Source of the DNA: Conidiobolus incongruus B7586
Taxonomy: Eukaryota; Entomophthoromycota; Entomophthoromycetes; Entomophthorales; Conidiobolaceae
Assembly: GCA_000697335.1 (NCBI GenBank)
Contig: JNEM01007295.1
Span: 1-14,237 of the forward strand
Length of the DNA stretch: 14,237 nucleotides
Direction of reading: 5' to 3'
Positions 1 to 10,391 of the stretch are shown here, one piece after another; position 1 is the first letter of the stretch, and each line of letters opens with the position of its first letter. A program made the position numbers and the translations under genes. The notes under the pieces are model-generated. The model saw only the letters and a list, made by a program, of their open reading frames with translations. It did no database searches and was not told the DNA's origin.

Positions 1-1132
1 TTAATTAATAAATTGATATTATAAGTTATTATTTTAAAAAAATTTTAACAATATTAAGAGTTTTCAGGTATATTTGATAAATTCGAATATTATGTTTAGC
101 TATATTTATTTTAATAAAAAAACTATATTTGAAAGATTAAAAAATATATTAAATATTATTAATTTATGATTTTTAAATAATTTCTAAAAATATTATATAT
201 AAAGTTTTTTTAAATAAAATAATAATTAATTCATTATAAAAAAATTATTGTTCTTTTATATTTTGAAATTTATAGTTGATATTTGATTTCCAAAATATAT
301 CAAATTATTGTATTAAAAAACCTTTAAATATAATATTAAATTTTTTTTAAGCTATAATAGTTAAATAATATTTAATTTGTTCATATCAGATAAACTAAAT
401 AAAGTTGAAACTATAACTAGTATTTTATTATAAAATAATATTAAATAATCAAAATAATTCATTCAATTATTATTAAAAGACTATTATTTAAAATTTATAT
501 ATATAAGGTTATATAATTTATTTAATTTTAAATTAATCAAATAAATTATATTTTTAAATTTAATTTCATTTAATTTTATAAATAACATTAATTTACCAAA
601 TAACATGGTTTCTCTTCCTTTTAATTATTTTTTTTTTGAATTTCATCATTAATTTTAAAAATCAAATTATATTTATTAATAATACACCTATTGATATAAT
701 TTAATATAAAATTTAATATATTTATATTTTTTGTTTATTTACAAAGTTAAATAAACTCCGTTTACTAATATAATAATCTGACAAGTAGACATGAAAATAA
801 GTCTTCCTTTGTACTATAATGATTTTATTATTGCCATACTTAGAACAATAATCAGAAAAATTAAATTCAAATCCACTTACATTGATTTATAATTTTTTAT
901 TAGTTTACGATTTTTAACTCCATCCCATAATTTCATAGGGTAATTGATTGGTATAAAGTTTTGTCAATACAAAAAATTGTCCCTATAACACTCAAAAATC
1001 CAAACTTTTAAAAAACTAGTTTAATTTAATTTAATTTAATTTAATACTTTAACCAAAAAGTATCATTAATAGATTATTTTTAATTATACATTATAGAAAA
1101 TTTTTTTTATTTAATTTGGATTGATTGTAAAT
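1..1132. other. A+T-rich intergenic DNA upstream of the NAT10/KRE33 gene
   Basis: No coding region or RNA gene is visible on either strand. The DNA is almost entirely A+T with many poly-A and poly-T runs. Composition becomes slightly less extreme from about 760 to 1010, which may be the promoter side of the gene. A single inverted CCAAT box (ATTGG) lies near 949-953, and an A/T tract (AAAATTTTTTTT) lies just upstream of the start codon near 1097-1108. In this base composition neither is significant alone. Confidence 0.6.
1021..1045. repeat. (TTAAT)5 pentanucleotide microsatellite
   Basis: Five perfect tandem copies of TTAAT end about 87 bp before the NAT10/KRE33 start codon. The tract is short and likely to vary in length between strains. 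It may lie in the promoter or the start of the 5' untranslated region. Confidence 0.85.
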
Positions 1133-4100
1133 ATGGTTAAAAAGGCTTTAGACCCCAGAATTCATACCTTAATTAAGAATAGTATTAAGGAGAATAAACG
1201 TTCCTTCTTCGTTATTGTGGGTGATAAGGGAAAAGATCAAGTAAATAAAAATTTATTAAAAATTCAAAGAAAATTGATATTAATTGTATTATAGGTGGTT
1301 AATTTACACTGGTTATTATCTCAAGCTCAAGTTTCAGCTCGTCCTTCCGTATTATGGTGTTACAAGAAAGATTTGGGATTTACGAGGTAATTTTATAACT
1401 TATATAATATAACAATTATTAACGTGTTTTAGTCATCGTAAAAAACGCGAAGCTAAAATTAAGAAAGAGATTAAGAAGGGAATTCGTGAAGTGAACTCGG
1501 AAAGTCCTTTCGAATTATTTATCAGCTTGACCAATATCAGATATACTTACTACAAAGAAACTTATAAGGTATTGGGTAATACTTATGGAATGTGTGTATT
1601 ACAGGTAATTTGGATTTTTATTAGTAATTAAAATTTTGTATTAATCTGAGTTAGGATTTTGAAGCTATAACCCCCAATATTTTAGCTCAAACCATTGAAA
1701 CTGTACAAGGTGGTGGTTGTGTCGTATTATTATTGAGAACTATGAACTCCTTGAAACAATTGTATACTATGGCTATGGATGTTCATTCCCGCTATCGTAC
1801 CGAAGCCCATGATGATGTTGTAAATCGTTTCAACGAAAGATTTATCCTCTCTTTGGGTAACTGTGCCAACTGCTTGGTGTTGGATGACGAATTGAATATT
1901 TTGCCAATTTCTGCTGGTCGCTCCATTAAGGCTTTGCCTGACGATGGTAAGAAGATCGTTTCCGCTAATGAGGAAGAATTGGTTGAATTGAAGAAATCTT
2001 TGGAGGATACTCAACCTGTTGGTGCTTTGGTTGGTGCTACTAAGACTTTAGATCAGGTAAATTTCATTGAAAGATACTTAAATTTATAGAAATATTCACA
2101 ATAATTTAGGCTAAAGCTGTTCTCACATTCGTCGAAGCTATTTCCGAAAAATCCTTACGCAGTACTGTGACCTTAACAGCTGCTCGTGGTCGTGGTAAAT
2201 CCGCTGCCTTGGGTATTGCCATCGCCGCCGCCGTTGCCTACGGTTACTCCAATATCTTTATCACTTCCCCAACTCCCGAGAACTTGAAGACCTTATTCGA
2301 ATTCATTTTCAAGGGTTTCGATGCTTTAGACTACACTGAACATTTGGATTACGACATCATCCAAAGTACTAATCCAGCTTTCAATAAAGCTATTGTCCGT
2401 GTCAACATCTTTAGACAACATCGCCAAACTATTCAATACATCCAACCTCAAGATTACCAGACTTTAGCTCAAGCTGAATTGGTCGTTATTGATGAAGCTG
2501 CTGCTATTCCTTTGCCTCTCGTGAAGAAGTTAATGGGACCTTACTTGGTATTCATGGCTTCCACTATTAACGGTTACGAAGGTACCGGTAGATCTTTGTC
2601 ATTGAAGTTGATTCAACAACTTCGCGAAGAAAGTCGTGGTTTCCACGGAAAAGCTCCCACTACTCAAACTACCTCCGAAGGTACAGTCACTAACCGTGAA
2701 GGTAAAGCTGTCAAAGCCGATTCCGAAAGTGGCTCATCCTCTGGCGCTAGAACCTTGCGCGAAATCAAACTTGAAGAACCTATTAGATATGGCTCTGACG
2801 ACCCCATTGAAAAGTGGCTCAACAAGCTCTTGTGTTTGGATTCCACCATTGTTTCCAAGAATATTCAAGGATGTCCCCACCCTGATCAATGCGAGCTCTA
2901 CACCGTCAATCGCGACACTTTATTCAGTTTTCATCCCGTTTCCGAAACTTTCTTGCAACGTATGATGGCATTGTACGTGTCCAGCCATTACAAGAACACT
3001 CCCAACGATCTTCAGTTAATGTCAGACGCTCCCGCTCATCAATTATTTGTGTTACTCCCTCCAGTCGATCCCGAAGCTAATACTCTTCCCGATCCCCTCT
3101 GTGTCGTCCAAGTGTGTTTGGAAGGTCAAATCTCCAAGAAATCCATTGCCGCCTCCTTATCCCGTGGTATTCGATCTGGAGGTGATTTGATTCCTTGGTT
3201 AGTGTCCCAACAATTCCAAGATGATGATTTTGCTACTCTTTCAGGTGCTCGTGTCGTTCGTATTGCCACGCATCCAGACTACTCCAGTATGGGTTACGGT
3301 TCTCGCGCCTTGAAGTTATTGGAAGAGTTCTATTCCGGTAAATTCGTCAACTTGGACGAAGTCCAAACCCAAGTCGTTACCGAAGTCACCCGCGTAACCG
3401 ATGCCGAGATCGAAAACGGCGATTTATCTAAAGATTTGATCAAGGTTCGCGATCCCTCCACCATGCCACCACTCTTGATGAAACTGTCAGAACAAACCCC
3501 CGCCGCTTTAGATTACTTGGGTGTATCTTACGGTTTGACCCCCCAATTACACAAATTCTGGAAGCGTTCTGGATTCTCCCCACTTTACATTCGCCAAACT
3601 ACGAACGAATTGACGGGTGAACACACTTGCGTAATGGTGAAGCCCTTAACCACTGGGAATGATACTCCCAAGTGGGTCGACGCCTTCACCGCAGACTTTT
3701 GCAAACGATTTTTGAGTTTGTTATCATATCAATTCCGTACTTTCCCAAGCGTACTTGCCCTCAGTATTTTGGAATCCGCAGGGGGTCAAAATAATGATAA
3801 CCAGCTTTTGACACGTCAAGAGTTAGAAGCTCATCTATCACCCTACGATCTTAAACGATTAGAATCTTACGCCAACAATTTATTGGACTACCACGTGATT
3901 ATGGATTTAATCCCCACCATCGCTACTTGGGTATTCCAACATAAATTAGACGTTGTCAAACTCTCTGGCATTCAAAGTTCCCTACTCCTCAGTCTCGGAA
4001 TGCAACGCAAGACTTTCGAAGATGTCGAATCCGAACTTAATTTGCCTGTGAGTCAACTCTTGGCACTCTTCGCCAAATCCCTACGTAAAATTTCCCAACA

Positions 4101-4518
4101 CTTCAGTGAACTTAAGAAGGAAGGTATTATTGAGCAGAATCCTAGTTTAGCTCCAGGTAAACCTCAGCTGGCCAACGGCGACCAAAGTAAAAATTTGGCG
4201 GACGACGACCAATGGAAGCCCATTGAAGAAGATTTACACACAGAGTTGGATGCTGAAGGTCGCAAACAACTCGATAGCTTAAAAGCTCGTCAACGTGAAC
4301 TTATCGACGCCATCGATCTTACTAAATTCATTATTCCAGGATCAGACAAGACTTGGGAGAATGCAGAAATCTTGGTTGGGGAGAATAATAAAGTATCGGT
4401 CAAGAATAATAAGAGAACTATTTCGCAAACTGGAAGTACTCAGAAATTAGTTGAGAGTTTGAATGCTAAGGCTGAGCAAGAAGCGAAGAAGAAGAAAAAA
4501 AATAAGAATAAGAAATAG
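1133..4518 (+). CDS. KRE33: RNA cytidine acetyltransferase (NAT10/Kre33 family), five exons
   Basis: This enzyme makes N4-acetylcytidine in 18S rRNA and, with an adaptor protein, in some tRNAs. It acts in the nucleolus during small-subunit assembly, using ATP and acetyl-CoA. Exons are 1133-1240, 1295-1386, 1433-1604, 1655-2056 and 2110-4518, giving 1060 residues (yeast Kre33 is 1056, human NAT10 is 1025). The start ATG has A at -3 and G at +4. The N-terminus (FVIVGDKGKDQ, then RPSVLWCYKK and HRKKR) matches the family closely. The helicase-like module has Walker A GRGKS at about residues 285-289 and Walker B VVIDEAAAIP with Asp-Glu at 386-387. The GNAT module has RVVRIATHPDYSSMGYGSR at 639-657, which binds acetyl-CoA. 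A tRNA-binding C-terminal region follows, then a lysine-rich tail (about 1051-1060) fit for nucleolar targeting. No key residue looks lost. It ends in TAG and faces the next gene tail to tail. Confidence 0.97.
1241..2109 (+). other. Four short spliceosomal introns of the NAT10/KRE33 gene
   Basis: Introns are 1241-1294 (54 nt), 1387-1432 (46 nt), 1605-1654 (50 nt) and 2057-2109 (53 nt). Donors are GTAAAT or GTAATT and acceptors end in TAG. Branch-like ATTAAC or ATTAAT elements lie before the acceptors in at least introns 1-3. Boundaries were fixed by keeping the reading frame and the family alignment: GKDQ/VVNLH, LGFT-S/HRKK, CVLQ/DFEA and KTLDQ/AKAV. Intron 2 splits a serine codon after its second base; the other three lie between codons. 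Confidence 0.9.
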
Positions 4519-4538
4519 ATTATTAGTTGATTATTATT

Positions 4539-4544
4539 AATAAA
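4539..4544 (+). terminator. AATAAA poly(A)-type signal for the NAT10/KRE33 transcript
   Basis: AATAAA lies 20 nt after the TAG stop in the short gap between the convergent genes. Such hexamers are common by chance in this composition, so position is the only support. Confidence 0.4.
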
Positions 4545-4646
4545 TAGATTATTATCAAAATTAAATTTTTTATTTTTATTAAAAATAGTCAATTATTTGA
4601 ATATTATTGTAAATTCAAAAAAAATCAATTAAAATTAATCTCTGAT

Positions 4647-4652
4647 TTTATT
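4647..4652 (-). terminator. AATAAA poly(A)-type signal for the RGS-like gene
   Basis: TTTATT on the plus strand reads AATAAA on the minus strand, about 50 nt after the TAA stop of the convergent gene. The 183-bp gap holds a signal for each direction, so the two 3' untranslated regions may meet or overlap. Confidence 0.4.
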
Positions 4653-4701
4653 AATAATAAATAATAAAGATCGTTTTTATATTAATAAGTCTATATAGCT
4701 G

Positions 4702-5967
4702 TTATTGATACAGTTGAGTATATCCCAATTCCGTATAAACTGCAAATTCAGCTAATGTTGGACTAGATACTTCACTCTTTGTCCCACTTCCATGCCAGTG
4801 GTTGTCCCTCCGCGTGCGGATATTACCACTGTTATTGGGGGACGATCGCATCAATCTGTTGAGGTTGACTGGACTCGGTATTAAGTACTTGGTAAAGTTG
4901 TGTAATTTGGATTTCGTACTGGTGGTTGAATGAGGAGGTATGGGAGGGGTAGCGTCATCGGCATGCGACGGTATGGGTAGGAGTTCTTTGGTGCGGCATC
5001 GTGATCTTTCAGATTGGGATTTGGCCATTGGGACGGAGCCCGATCCCAAAGTTGACCTTCTCATGCCCTTGGGATCCAAATCCACGGAGTCTTTGCGTCT
5101 TCCTATAGGGTGATTTGGATAGTTCGCAAGGAATTTGCCTCTGGGAATAAGTAGTACATTCTTTCTGAATTTTAGCAAAAGATCCCAGTTGGGTAGGTTG
5201 GCACCCTGTTGATTGAAGGTGAATAGACCTAACTCCATGTCCAAAGGTTTCAAAGCATTCATTTTTAGTTCACTCAGGAGTTCAGTGTTCTCGGAGTGGA
5301 TATCGTGTTGCATTTGAGTATAGAGTGTATGGGATTGAAAAATACCGAATAGTTTTTCCAGTAAATTACTTAATTGGCAGTTTAACATTTCGAAAAAATC
5401 ATAATAATCGTTGGCATCGTTAGTAGTACTAATGGTGCCAACCATACCTCCGCTAACAACACTATCCCTCGAGAGTCTTTTACCCTCTTTAATAAAATTA
5501 TTCAAACTCTGCTCTTTTCTGTTATATTGGTGACCTCTATACTGATTAAACGGAAACTCCCTTCCCACTTCAGAATCATCGATAAATCTCCTCAATAACT
5601 CCTTAGCCTCAGAAATACTCTCTTCGAAATCACTGTGAACGGAGTTTAAAAATTTTTCAGTCTCCAAATAGCATAATAAAATTTGTAAATAGTTACAACG
5701 ATGACAGAATCGCATAAAGTAACATAGAGAAATTGGACACTTGGTTATTTGTTTGAAATTGTATTTGGGATTGTCTAAATTCGTTGGAAAGTTGGGAGTT
5801 TGACTGTCGTTAAATTGGGAAAATTCGCGACCAAAAAATAGGGTTAACTTTCGAGTACGGTCACTCTCCTGCGTCGGTGAGTTGGGGAAACTGTTACCAA
5901 AGGCATTAGGACTCGTGGGTAATGATCTCGCATTTGTTAATGAGCAACGGTGTAAAGAATTTTTCAT
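4702..5967 (-). CDS. Probable RGS-domain-like protein with a basic Ser/Pro-rich tail
   Basis: This intact 421-codon single-exon frame has coding-like base composition, A at -3 of the ATG and a TAA stop. I do not recognise a named orthologue. Residues 1-70 are Ser/Asn/Pro-rich and probably disordered. Residues about 75-220 follow the helix pattern of an RGS domain: YFMRFCHR, then YLQILLCYLETEKF (compare ENLxFWLxxEEF), EAKELLRRFI, and after an insert of about 45 residues, DFFEMLNCQLSNLLEKLFG and IFQSHTLYTQM (compare FDxAQxxVxxLMExDSYPRFLxSxxY). The Glu-Asn pair that contacts G-alpha in active RGS proteins appears to be Gln95-Ile96, so GAP activity is doubtful. Residues about 285-405 are rich in Arg, Lys, Ser and Pro, suggesting phosphorylation or membrane contact. 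There is no clear signal peptide or transmembrane helix. It could instead be a scaffold of the AKAP10 or Rax1 type. The coding call is firm; the domain call is moderate. Confidence 0.75.
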   Translation of the reverse strand: MKNSLHRCSLTNARSLPTSPNAFGNSFPNSPTQESDRTRKLTLFFGREFSQFNDSQTPNFPTNLDNPKYNFKQITKCPISLCYFMRFCHRCNYLQILLCYLETEKFLNSVHSDFEESISEAKELLRRFIDDSEVGREFPFNQYRGHQYNRKEQSLNNFIKEGKRLSRDSVVSGGMVGTISTTNDANDYYDFFEMLNCQLSNLLEKLFGIFQSHTLYTQMQHDIHSENTELLSELKMNALKPLDMELGLFTFNQQGANLPNWDLLLKFRKNVLLIPRGKFLANYPNHPIGRRKDSVDLDPKGMRRSTLGSGSVPMAKSQSERSRCRTKELLPIPSHADDATPPIPPHSTTSTKSKLHNFTKYLIPSPVNLNRLMRSSPNNSGNIRTRRDNHWHGSGTKSEVSSPTLAEFAVYTELGYTQLYQ

Positions 5968-6722
5968 ATTTATTTATATATTTTTTGATATTATTGAATT
6001 ATTTATAAATTATAATTCACCTAAAGGAAAAAACCCTATTGAATAACAATAATAAATTGAATAAATAAGCTTGATAGTTATTATACACACTCTCTCTTTA
6101 CAATAATACCACACAGTTGATAGATTTAAAAAATTCACAGAAGAATAAAATTTAACAAAATTTGAAAGTGAGAAAAAGAGTTAAGAATATGAAATAAGGA
6201 TAAATGTAGTAATATTTAGACCTGGTTCTTATTCAAATTGAAATGAAAAAAAACCCTTATTAAAATCTGCCTATATATCCGACCGAATTTATCGAAGATT
6301 TTTGGAACTGTTAGTTTACAATTATATTAATTATTTCAACTCCACAAGGCGCAAAAATTAACACAACTGTCAAATTTAGAGTTACTGATGGATCAAAAAT
6401 GAATAAGTGATATGCAAACTTAAATTTGGGTTGAATTTTGATTAATAATTTTCCTTATAAAGATCTACCTAATATTTTAAATTAGCGATAATTCTTAGAA
6501 TTATTATTATATTAATAGTATTTTTAAAGGCTGTGGATGGATTTTAATATAGTTAATTGCCGATACAAATAAAAATAAAATGTATTCAAAATTATGAGCA
6601 TAGCACATATAAATTCATTTTACTTTCACATAATGTTATGACATAATAAAAAATATTTTGAACCCCTTATTTAATGCAATTAAAAATTTACATCGATTCA
6701 GATATATCCGATTACATCTATT

Positions 6723-6773
6723 GAGAATGGCTCCTCCACTAAAGGGCTAAAGTATTGGTAGGGGCTTACTCTC
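6723..6773. other. G+C-richer imperfect hairpin, possible structured RNA or regulatory element
   Basis: A roughly 50-bp island of much higher G+C sits in A+T-rich DNA. Its ends (GAGAATGGCTCCTCCA and TGGTAGGGGCTTACTCTC) are imperfectly complementary, giving about 12-14 pairs with small internal loops around a 17-nt loop. It is not a tRNA. A TGATGA-TT-TCATCA palindrome lies about 50 bp to the right (6824-6837). No known family is recognised. Confidence 0.3.
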
Positions 6774-6894
6774 ATTTATTAATTCAAGTAAATATATTTG
6801 TTAAATTTATATTATGAAATTGGTTGATGATTTCATCATATATATTTAGGTATAATGAAATTCTAGGAGGCATTGATTGAAAATTTTTAAGGTA

Positions 6895-6948
6895 GATTAT
6901 TAATTATTATTTTGAAAATGAAAATAATATTCATAATAATAGATAATC
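6895..6948. repeat. A+T-rich inverted repeat
   Basis: Outer arms GATTAT (6895-6900) and ATAATC (6943-6948) enclose inner arms ATTATTTT (6906-6913) and AAAATAAT (6921-6928). The middle parts of the arms do not match well. In DNA of this composition such structures arise by chance fairly often. Confidence 0.35.
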
Positions 6949-7837
6949 CAATTTTTGCCTAAAAATAATCTATTAGAACACTATTAAAAACTAACTTAAT
7001 GTTACTTACTTTCTTAACTTTAATTTGATTAATTTGACGAATTCGACTAGTGTCAATTTATGCCATATGTTGGAGTATCGATTTCATCTTATTAACTCAA
7101 TTCAGCGAAAATTTATACTTTGTCAATGTCTTAAATTATTTGAAATTAATTGTCAGAGGTAATGTCATAGGAAGGTAAATATTGACAATGGGTTCAATTG
7201 GTTGATACCATTTAAATAAGGAATTCAATAGTAATTATTTATAGTATTAATTTAATATTTATCAATAGTTCAAATCAAATTAATTTAGGACAATGATTGT
7301 TATTATTATTATCAAGTTTGGTTAATTCATTCTGTCAATATTTTGATACTTTATACATTTGCATAATTATACCTTAATTTAATACTCCTTCCATCTAAGT
7401 GATTATAATACAATAATTTATTTATTATAATAATTCCAATGCATTGATCAAAATATTCAAAATTTGGAATTGTTAAATATATGTATATTCATTGGTATGA
7501 TAATATTCATATTAATATTATTTTATCTCTATCTTTTTTCTAGCTTTATTAAGTTTTAAACTTAATCATTTCAAAATCCCTATTGTTATCATATCAAGCT
7601 AAATTTCGACCTTGCATAATATAGAATACAAGAATATAATCTTGTCAATTGAAACCAACAATTTTCTCATACTTCGACTTATTTCTCTCTTTTAGGATAT
7701 ATATGGCATTTAAAAAGGTTTTAATATCCAAATATTATATTAAAATAGTTAATTTTTAATTTAATTCAAATCAGGCGTATATATTAATTCTATTGAAGAT
7801 TTGAAATTGAAAATATTAATAATTCACCAATTAAGTT

Positions 7838-7858
7838 TATATATATATATATATATAT
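7838..7858. repeat. (TA)n microsatellite
   Basis: An uninterrupted 21-nt run of alternating T and A, about 10.5 units, in the gene-poor region. Confidence 0.85.
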
Positions 7859-8048
7859 GTTAACATTGATTTTATTCTTAAATATTATTAATTATTTGTA
7901 TATAATAATATTAAATTTAGTAATATTACAATTTCAAACCATCAGGTTTAATTTTCAACTTTAAGTTAATTCTAGTTTGTCGAACAATTAATTTTATATT
8001 GATTATTTTGGGTATATTTTTGCCACTTGAAAAACAATTTAAATTTAG

Positions 8049-8070
8049 AATAATAATAATAATAATAATA
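8049..8070. repeat. (AAT)n microsatellite
   Basis: About seven units of AAT/ATA in an uninterrupted run. The trinucleotide run lies inside a 61-codon minus-strand frame, where it makes an isoleucine string; this is part of why that frame is judged spurious. Confidence 0.85.
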
Positions 8071-8937
8071 GTTTTTAAAACAATAGTAAATCGTGAAAAA
8101 TAGAGAAACACATAAAATGATGATTATCCACTGATCCTGTTGATTATATTATTGGATTGGATTGTGATACCAAAAAATATATACATAATGATTAAATTAA
8201 TATGATTTGATTATTGGATATTTGTTAATAATATGTTGATAGTGTTAGGGTTATATATAATGTAGGTTTTATATCAATATAATGAACTAATGGCATTGAA
8301 ATTTTTTAATATATCATAATAATAATGGTTCAATTTTATTTCATTATTTTTAATTATTAATATAAATTGATAATTTATCAATGTAGTTATGTTATGAAAA
8401 TGTATAAGTACTATTTTTGAAATGACTTATATTTTTCAATAATAATATCAAAGTTTTATCATTAAAACTATTATGATATAGCGATATGAAAAGCTAGATT
8501 AAAAATTTGTTTATAGTGATTTTTGATAATCATGAATCAATCCAGTCAATTCCAAAATTTATAACTATAAATTTCATATTTAAATACTTTATTTAGAATT
8601 ACATCACCTTTTCTTTTAGCCTACAATTAAATTGATATTCAATAGAACATTAACTAGAAAGATATCTATTTATTATTAAATATTGAAATTAAAATTTTAA
8701 ACAATTATTATTTTATTAATTTTAATAAGGTTAAACTTATTAGTATAATTATTTTATTAAATGTAAAATCAACTAGTAGATTATATTATCATTATTAAGA
8801 ATGCTAATTGACGTTATTAAAGATTTTTTATTTATAAAATTAATTATTATAATATAATTAAATGACTATAAACATGATGATATCAATGAATTTTATGAGC
8901 TTAAATGCAAATAGTAAATAGTTATAGACGATTATAA

Positions 8938-9141
8938 TTAGCGAGTAAAGCTCCAAATTTGGTATTTGGAAACTTCTGGTTTAGATGGCTTAAATGTAGG
9001 GTTGAAAGAACGTTCAATTGCGAGAGATGTCCTTGGGGAAGATACTGGCGATGTAATTCTAGAGCCAACGGGAGAATTTATGGGTGAGTTGGGAGCTGAT
9101 TTGCGAATGTTTTCAATTTCGGCTCGTAATACAAAATCCAT
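8938..9141 (-). CDS. Small hypothetical Ser-Pro-rich protein, 67 residues
   Basis: I do not recognise this protein. The frame almost exactly fills an isolated island of clearly raised G+C, with A+T-rich DNA on both sides. The ATG has A at -3 and G at +4, and the frame ends in TAA. Residues 1-14 could form a short helix (MDFVLRAEIENIRK). Residues about 15-40 carry a run of Ser-Pro sites (NSPINSPVG, TSPVSSPRTS), typical of a disordered segment phosphorylated by proline-directed kinases. The C-terminus is basic and aromatic (KYQIWSFTR). There is no transmembrane helix or signal peptide. The opposite strand also has a 64-codon frame here (8966-9160), but the minus-strand frame is preferred because its codons resemble those of the neighbouring genes and its borders match the island. 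It could also be the last exon of a longer gene; no acceptor AG lies just before the ATG. Function unknown. Confidence 0.55.
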   Translation of the reverse strand: MDFVLRAEIENIRKSAPNSPINSPVGSRITSPVSSPRTSLAIERSFNPTFKPSKPEVSKYQIWSFTR

Positions 9142-10371
9142 TGTTCAATATATATGTTAAAGGTAATTATTTACAAGATATTGGTTGATGTTAATACTTT
9201 CTTAAGAGAAATAGATTTTTATATGAATTTAATAATCAAAAATAGACTCAATCTTTGTTATTAAAATGGATTGTACAACTAATATTAATTTTGAAAAATT
9301 CAAACTTTGAGTATTTGAGTACCATTAAATTTTCAACATTTGTTATTGTTTAATCAATGTGCTCATTTAATTGGTAATTGACTAAAATTTAATTTATTGT
9401 ATATTATTTAGGAAATTTATATCTTTAATGGGCTTTAAATTCATTTTCAAATTTTTTATTCACTTTCAATCTCAACAATATAAGTAATTGTATTAAATTA
9501 TTAAATATTATAATTTTTTATTGATTACCTGATATTATCTATATATTTCGATTTTATATTAATATTCTTAATATATTTCTTAATATTATAAAATACGTTA
9601 TGAGATTTTTAGAGTTATTATGAAGATGATGTATGGGCTAATATTGATATTTTATAAATATTAGAATATGGGAAAATTGCTCAAAAATTTTAAAATTTAA
9701 TATTAATCCTTGTAATAAAATAATATAATTATGTATATTAATTTTTTTTGAAATATATTAATATAAATATCTACAAAGTTTGAGTTAATTTATTTTGAAT
9801 AAATATAATAATTTAGCATTTAATAATTTTAATATAAATATTATATAATAACAAATAAACTATTTTTTTTATCATCATCATTATTAAAAGTATACTTATT
9901 AGTTTATTTATTATTATGAAGCCTATGTATCACCATTAATTTAATAAAAATTGATATTAATCCAAAATAAATTAATATAAAATGGAATAAAATATTCGAA
10001 GACAATTAATAATTGATATATTCAGCAACCTGATATTAAAGAATACAACCATAATTAATAATAATATATTGATTTGTGATATTTATATATAAAATCATTA
10101 CATTATAGAACCAATAATTTGAAATTAATAAATTGATTGAGAAAATAATATTAACTATTATGATTACCCTATGGAGATATTTTTCAATAGTCAATCAATT
10201 CATATGTATATTAATTAAATGAATATTATATTAGATTTATTAATTATTCAATAATACAATCTTCAAATAATTATATAAAATTTATAAAAAGTATAAAAAT
10301 ATAAAAAATATTAATTGAAAAGTTGAAATAAATTATTTAGTGTTTGATAAATTAAATGAAATTTAAGGTGG
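9142..10371. other. A+T-rich intergenic DNA
   Basis: No open frame, RNA gene or notable repeat stands out on either strand. The right edge at 9142-9250 should hold the promoter of the leftward small gene, but I see no clear element there. Confidence 0.6.
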
Positions 10372-10376
10372 AAAAA
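10372..10376 (-). terminator. RNA polymerase III T-run terminator of the tRNA-Lys gene
   Basis: Five A on the plus strand read as TTTTT on the minus strand, 15 nt after the tRNA 3' end, with non-T bases on both sides. This is the usual form of a Pol III stop. Confidence 0.7.
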
Positions 10377-10391
10377 GTTTATACTTTGAAA

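Larger units (their letters stand above)
5968..8937. other. Gene-poor A+T-rich intergenic region (about 3 kb)
   Basis: I see no convincing gene on either strand. The 400 bp next to 5967 should include the promoter of the leftward RGS-like gene; a TATATAAATA-like stretch (about 5971-5980) lies directly before its ATG, too close to act as a TATA box. Content includes a G+C-richer hairpin at 6723-6773, an A+T hairpin at 6895-6948, a (TA)n tract at 7838-7858 and an (AAT)n tract at 8049-8070. A moderately G+C-richer stretch near 6336-6410 is open in more than one frame but matches nothing I know. A 61-codon minus-strand frame at 7926-8111 is Ile/Lys/Asn-rich and looks like a chance opening. Confidence 0.6.

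Noticed and set aside
1730-3080. Several 60-110-codon frames on both strands within the NAT10/KRE33 gene
   Set aside because: All lie inside verified exons in the wrong frame and have no family match.
6315-6470. G+C-richer stretch with an open 31-codon plus frame (ending VKFRVTDGSKMNK) and an open minus frame
   Set aside because: Both strands are open, neither has an ATG start, and no family is recognised. It could be an old gene fragment, but this cannot be supported.
6698-6838. Possible C/D-box snoRNA (minus strand ATGATGA box and a CTGA box)
   Set aside because: The boxes are about 130 nt apart, no terminal stem forms beside them, and such short motifs are common in this composition.
7926-8111. 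61-codon minus-strand frame
   Set aside because: An isoleucine run made by an (AAT)n microsatellite and an Ile/Lys/Asn-dominated composition mark it as a chance frame.
8117-8134. ATGATGA followed by CTGA, another C/D-box-like pair
   Set aside because: The spacing is only 7 nt and no further D box or closing stem follows.
8966-9160. 64-codon plus-strand frame opposite the Ser-Pro mini-gene
   Set aside because: It overlaps the preferred minus-strand frame and runs past the island edge into A+T-rich DNA; its codons fit the neighbouring genes less well. It is not fully excluded.
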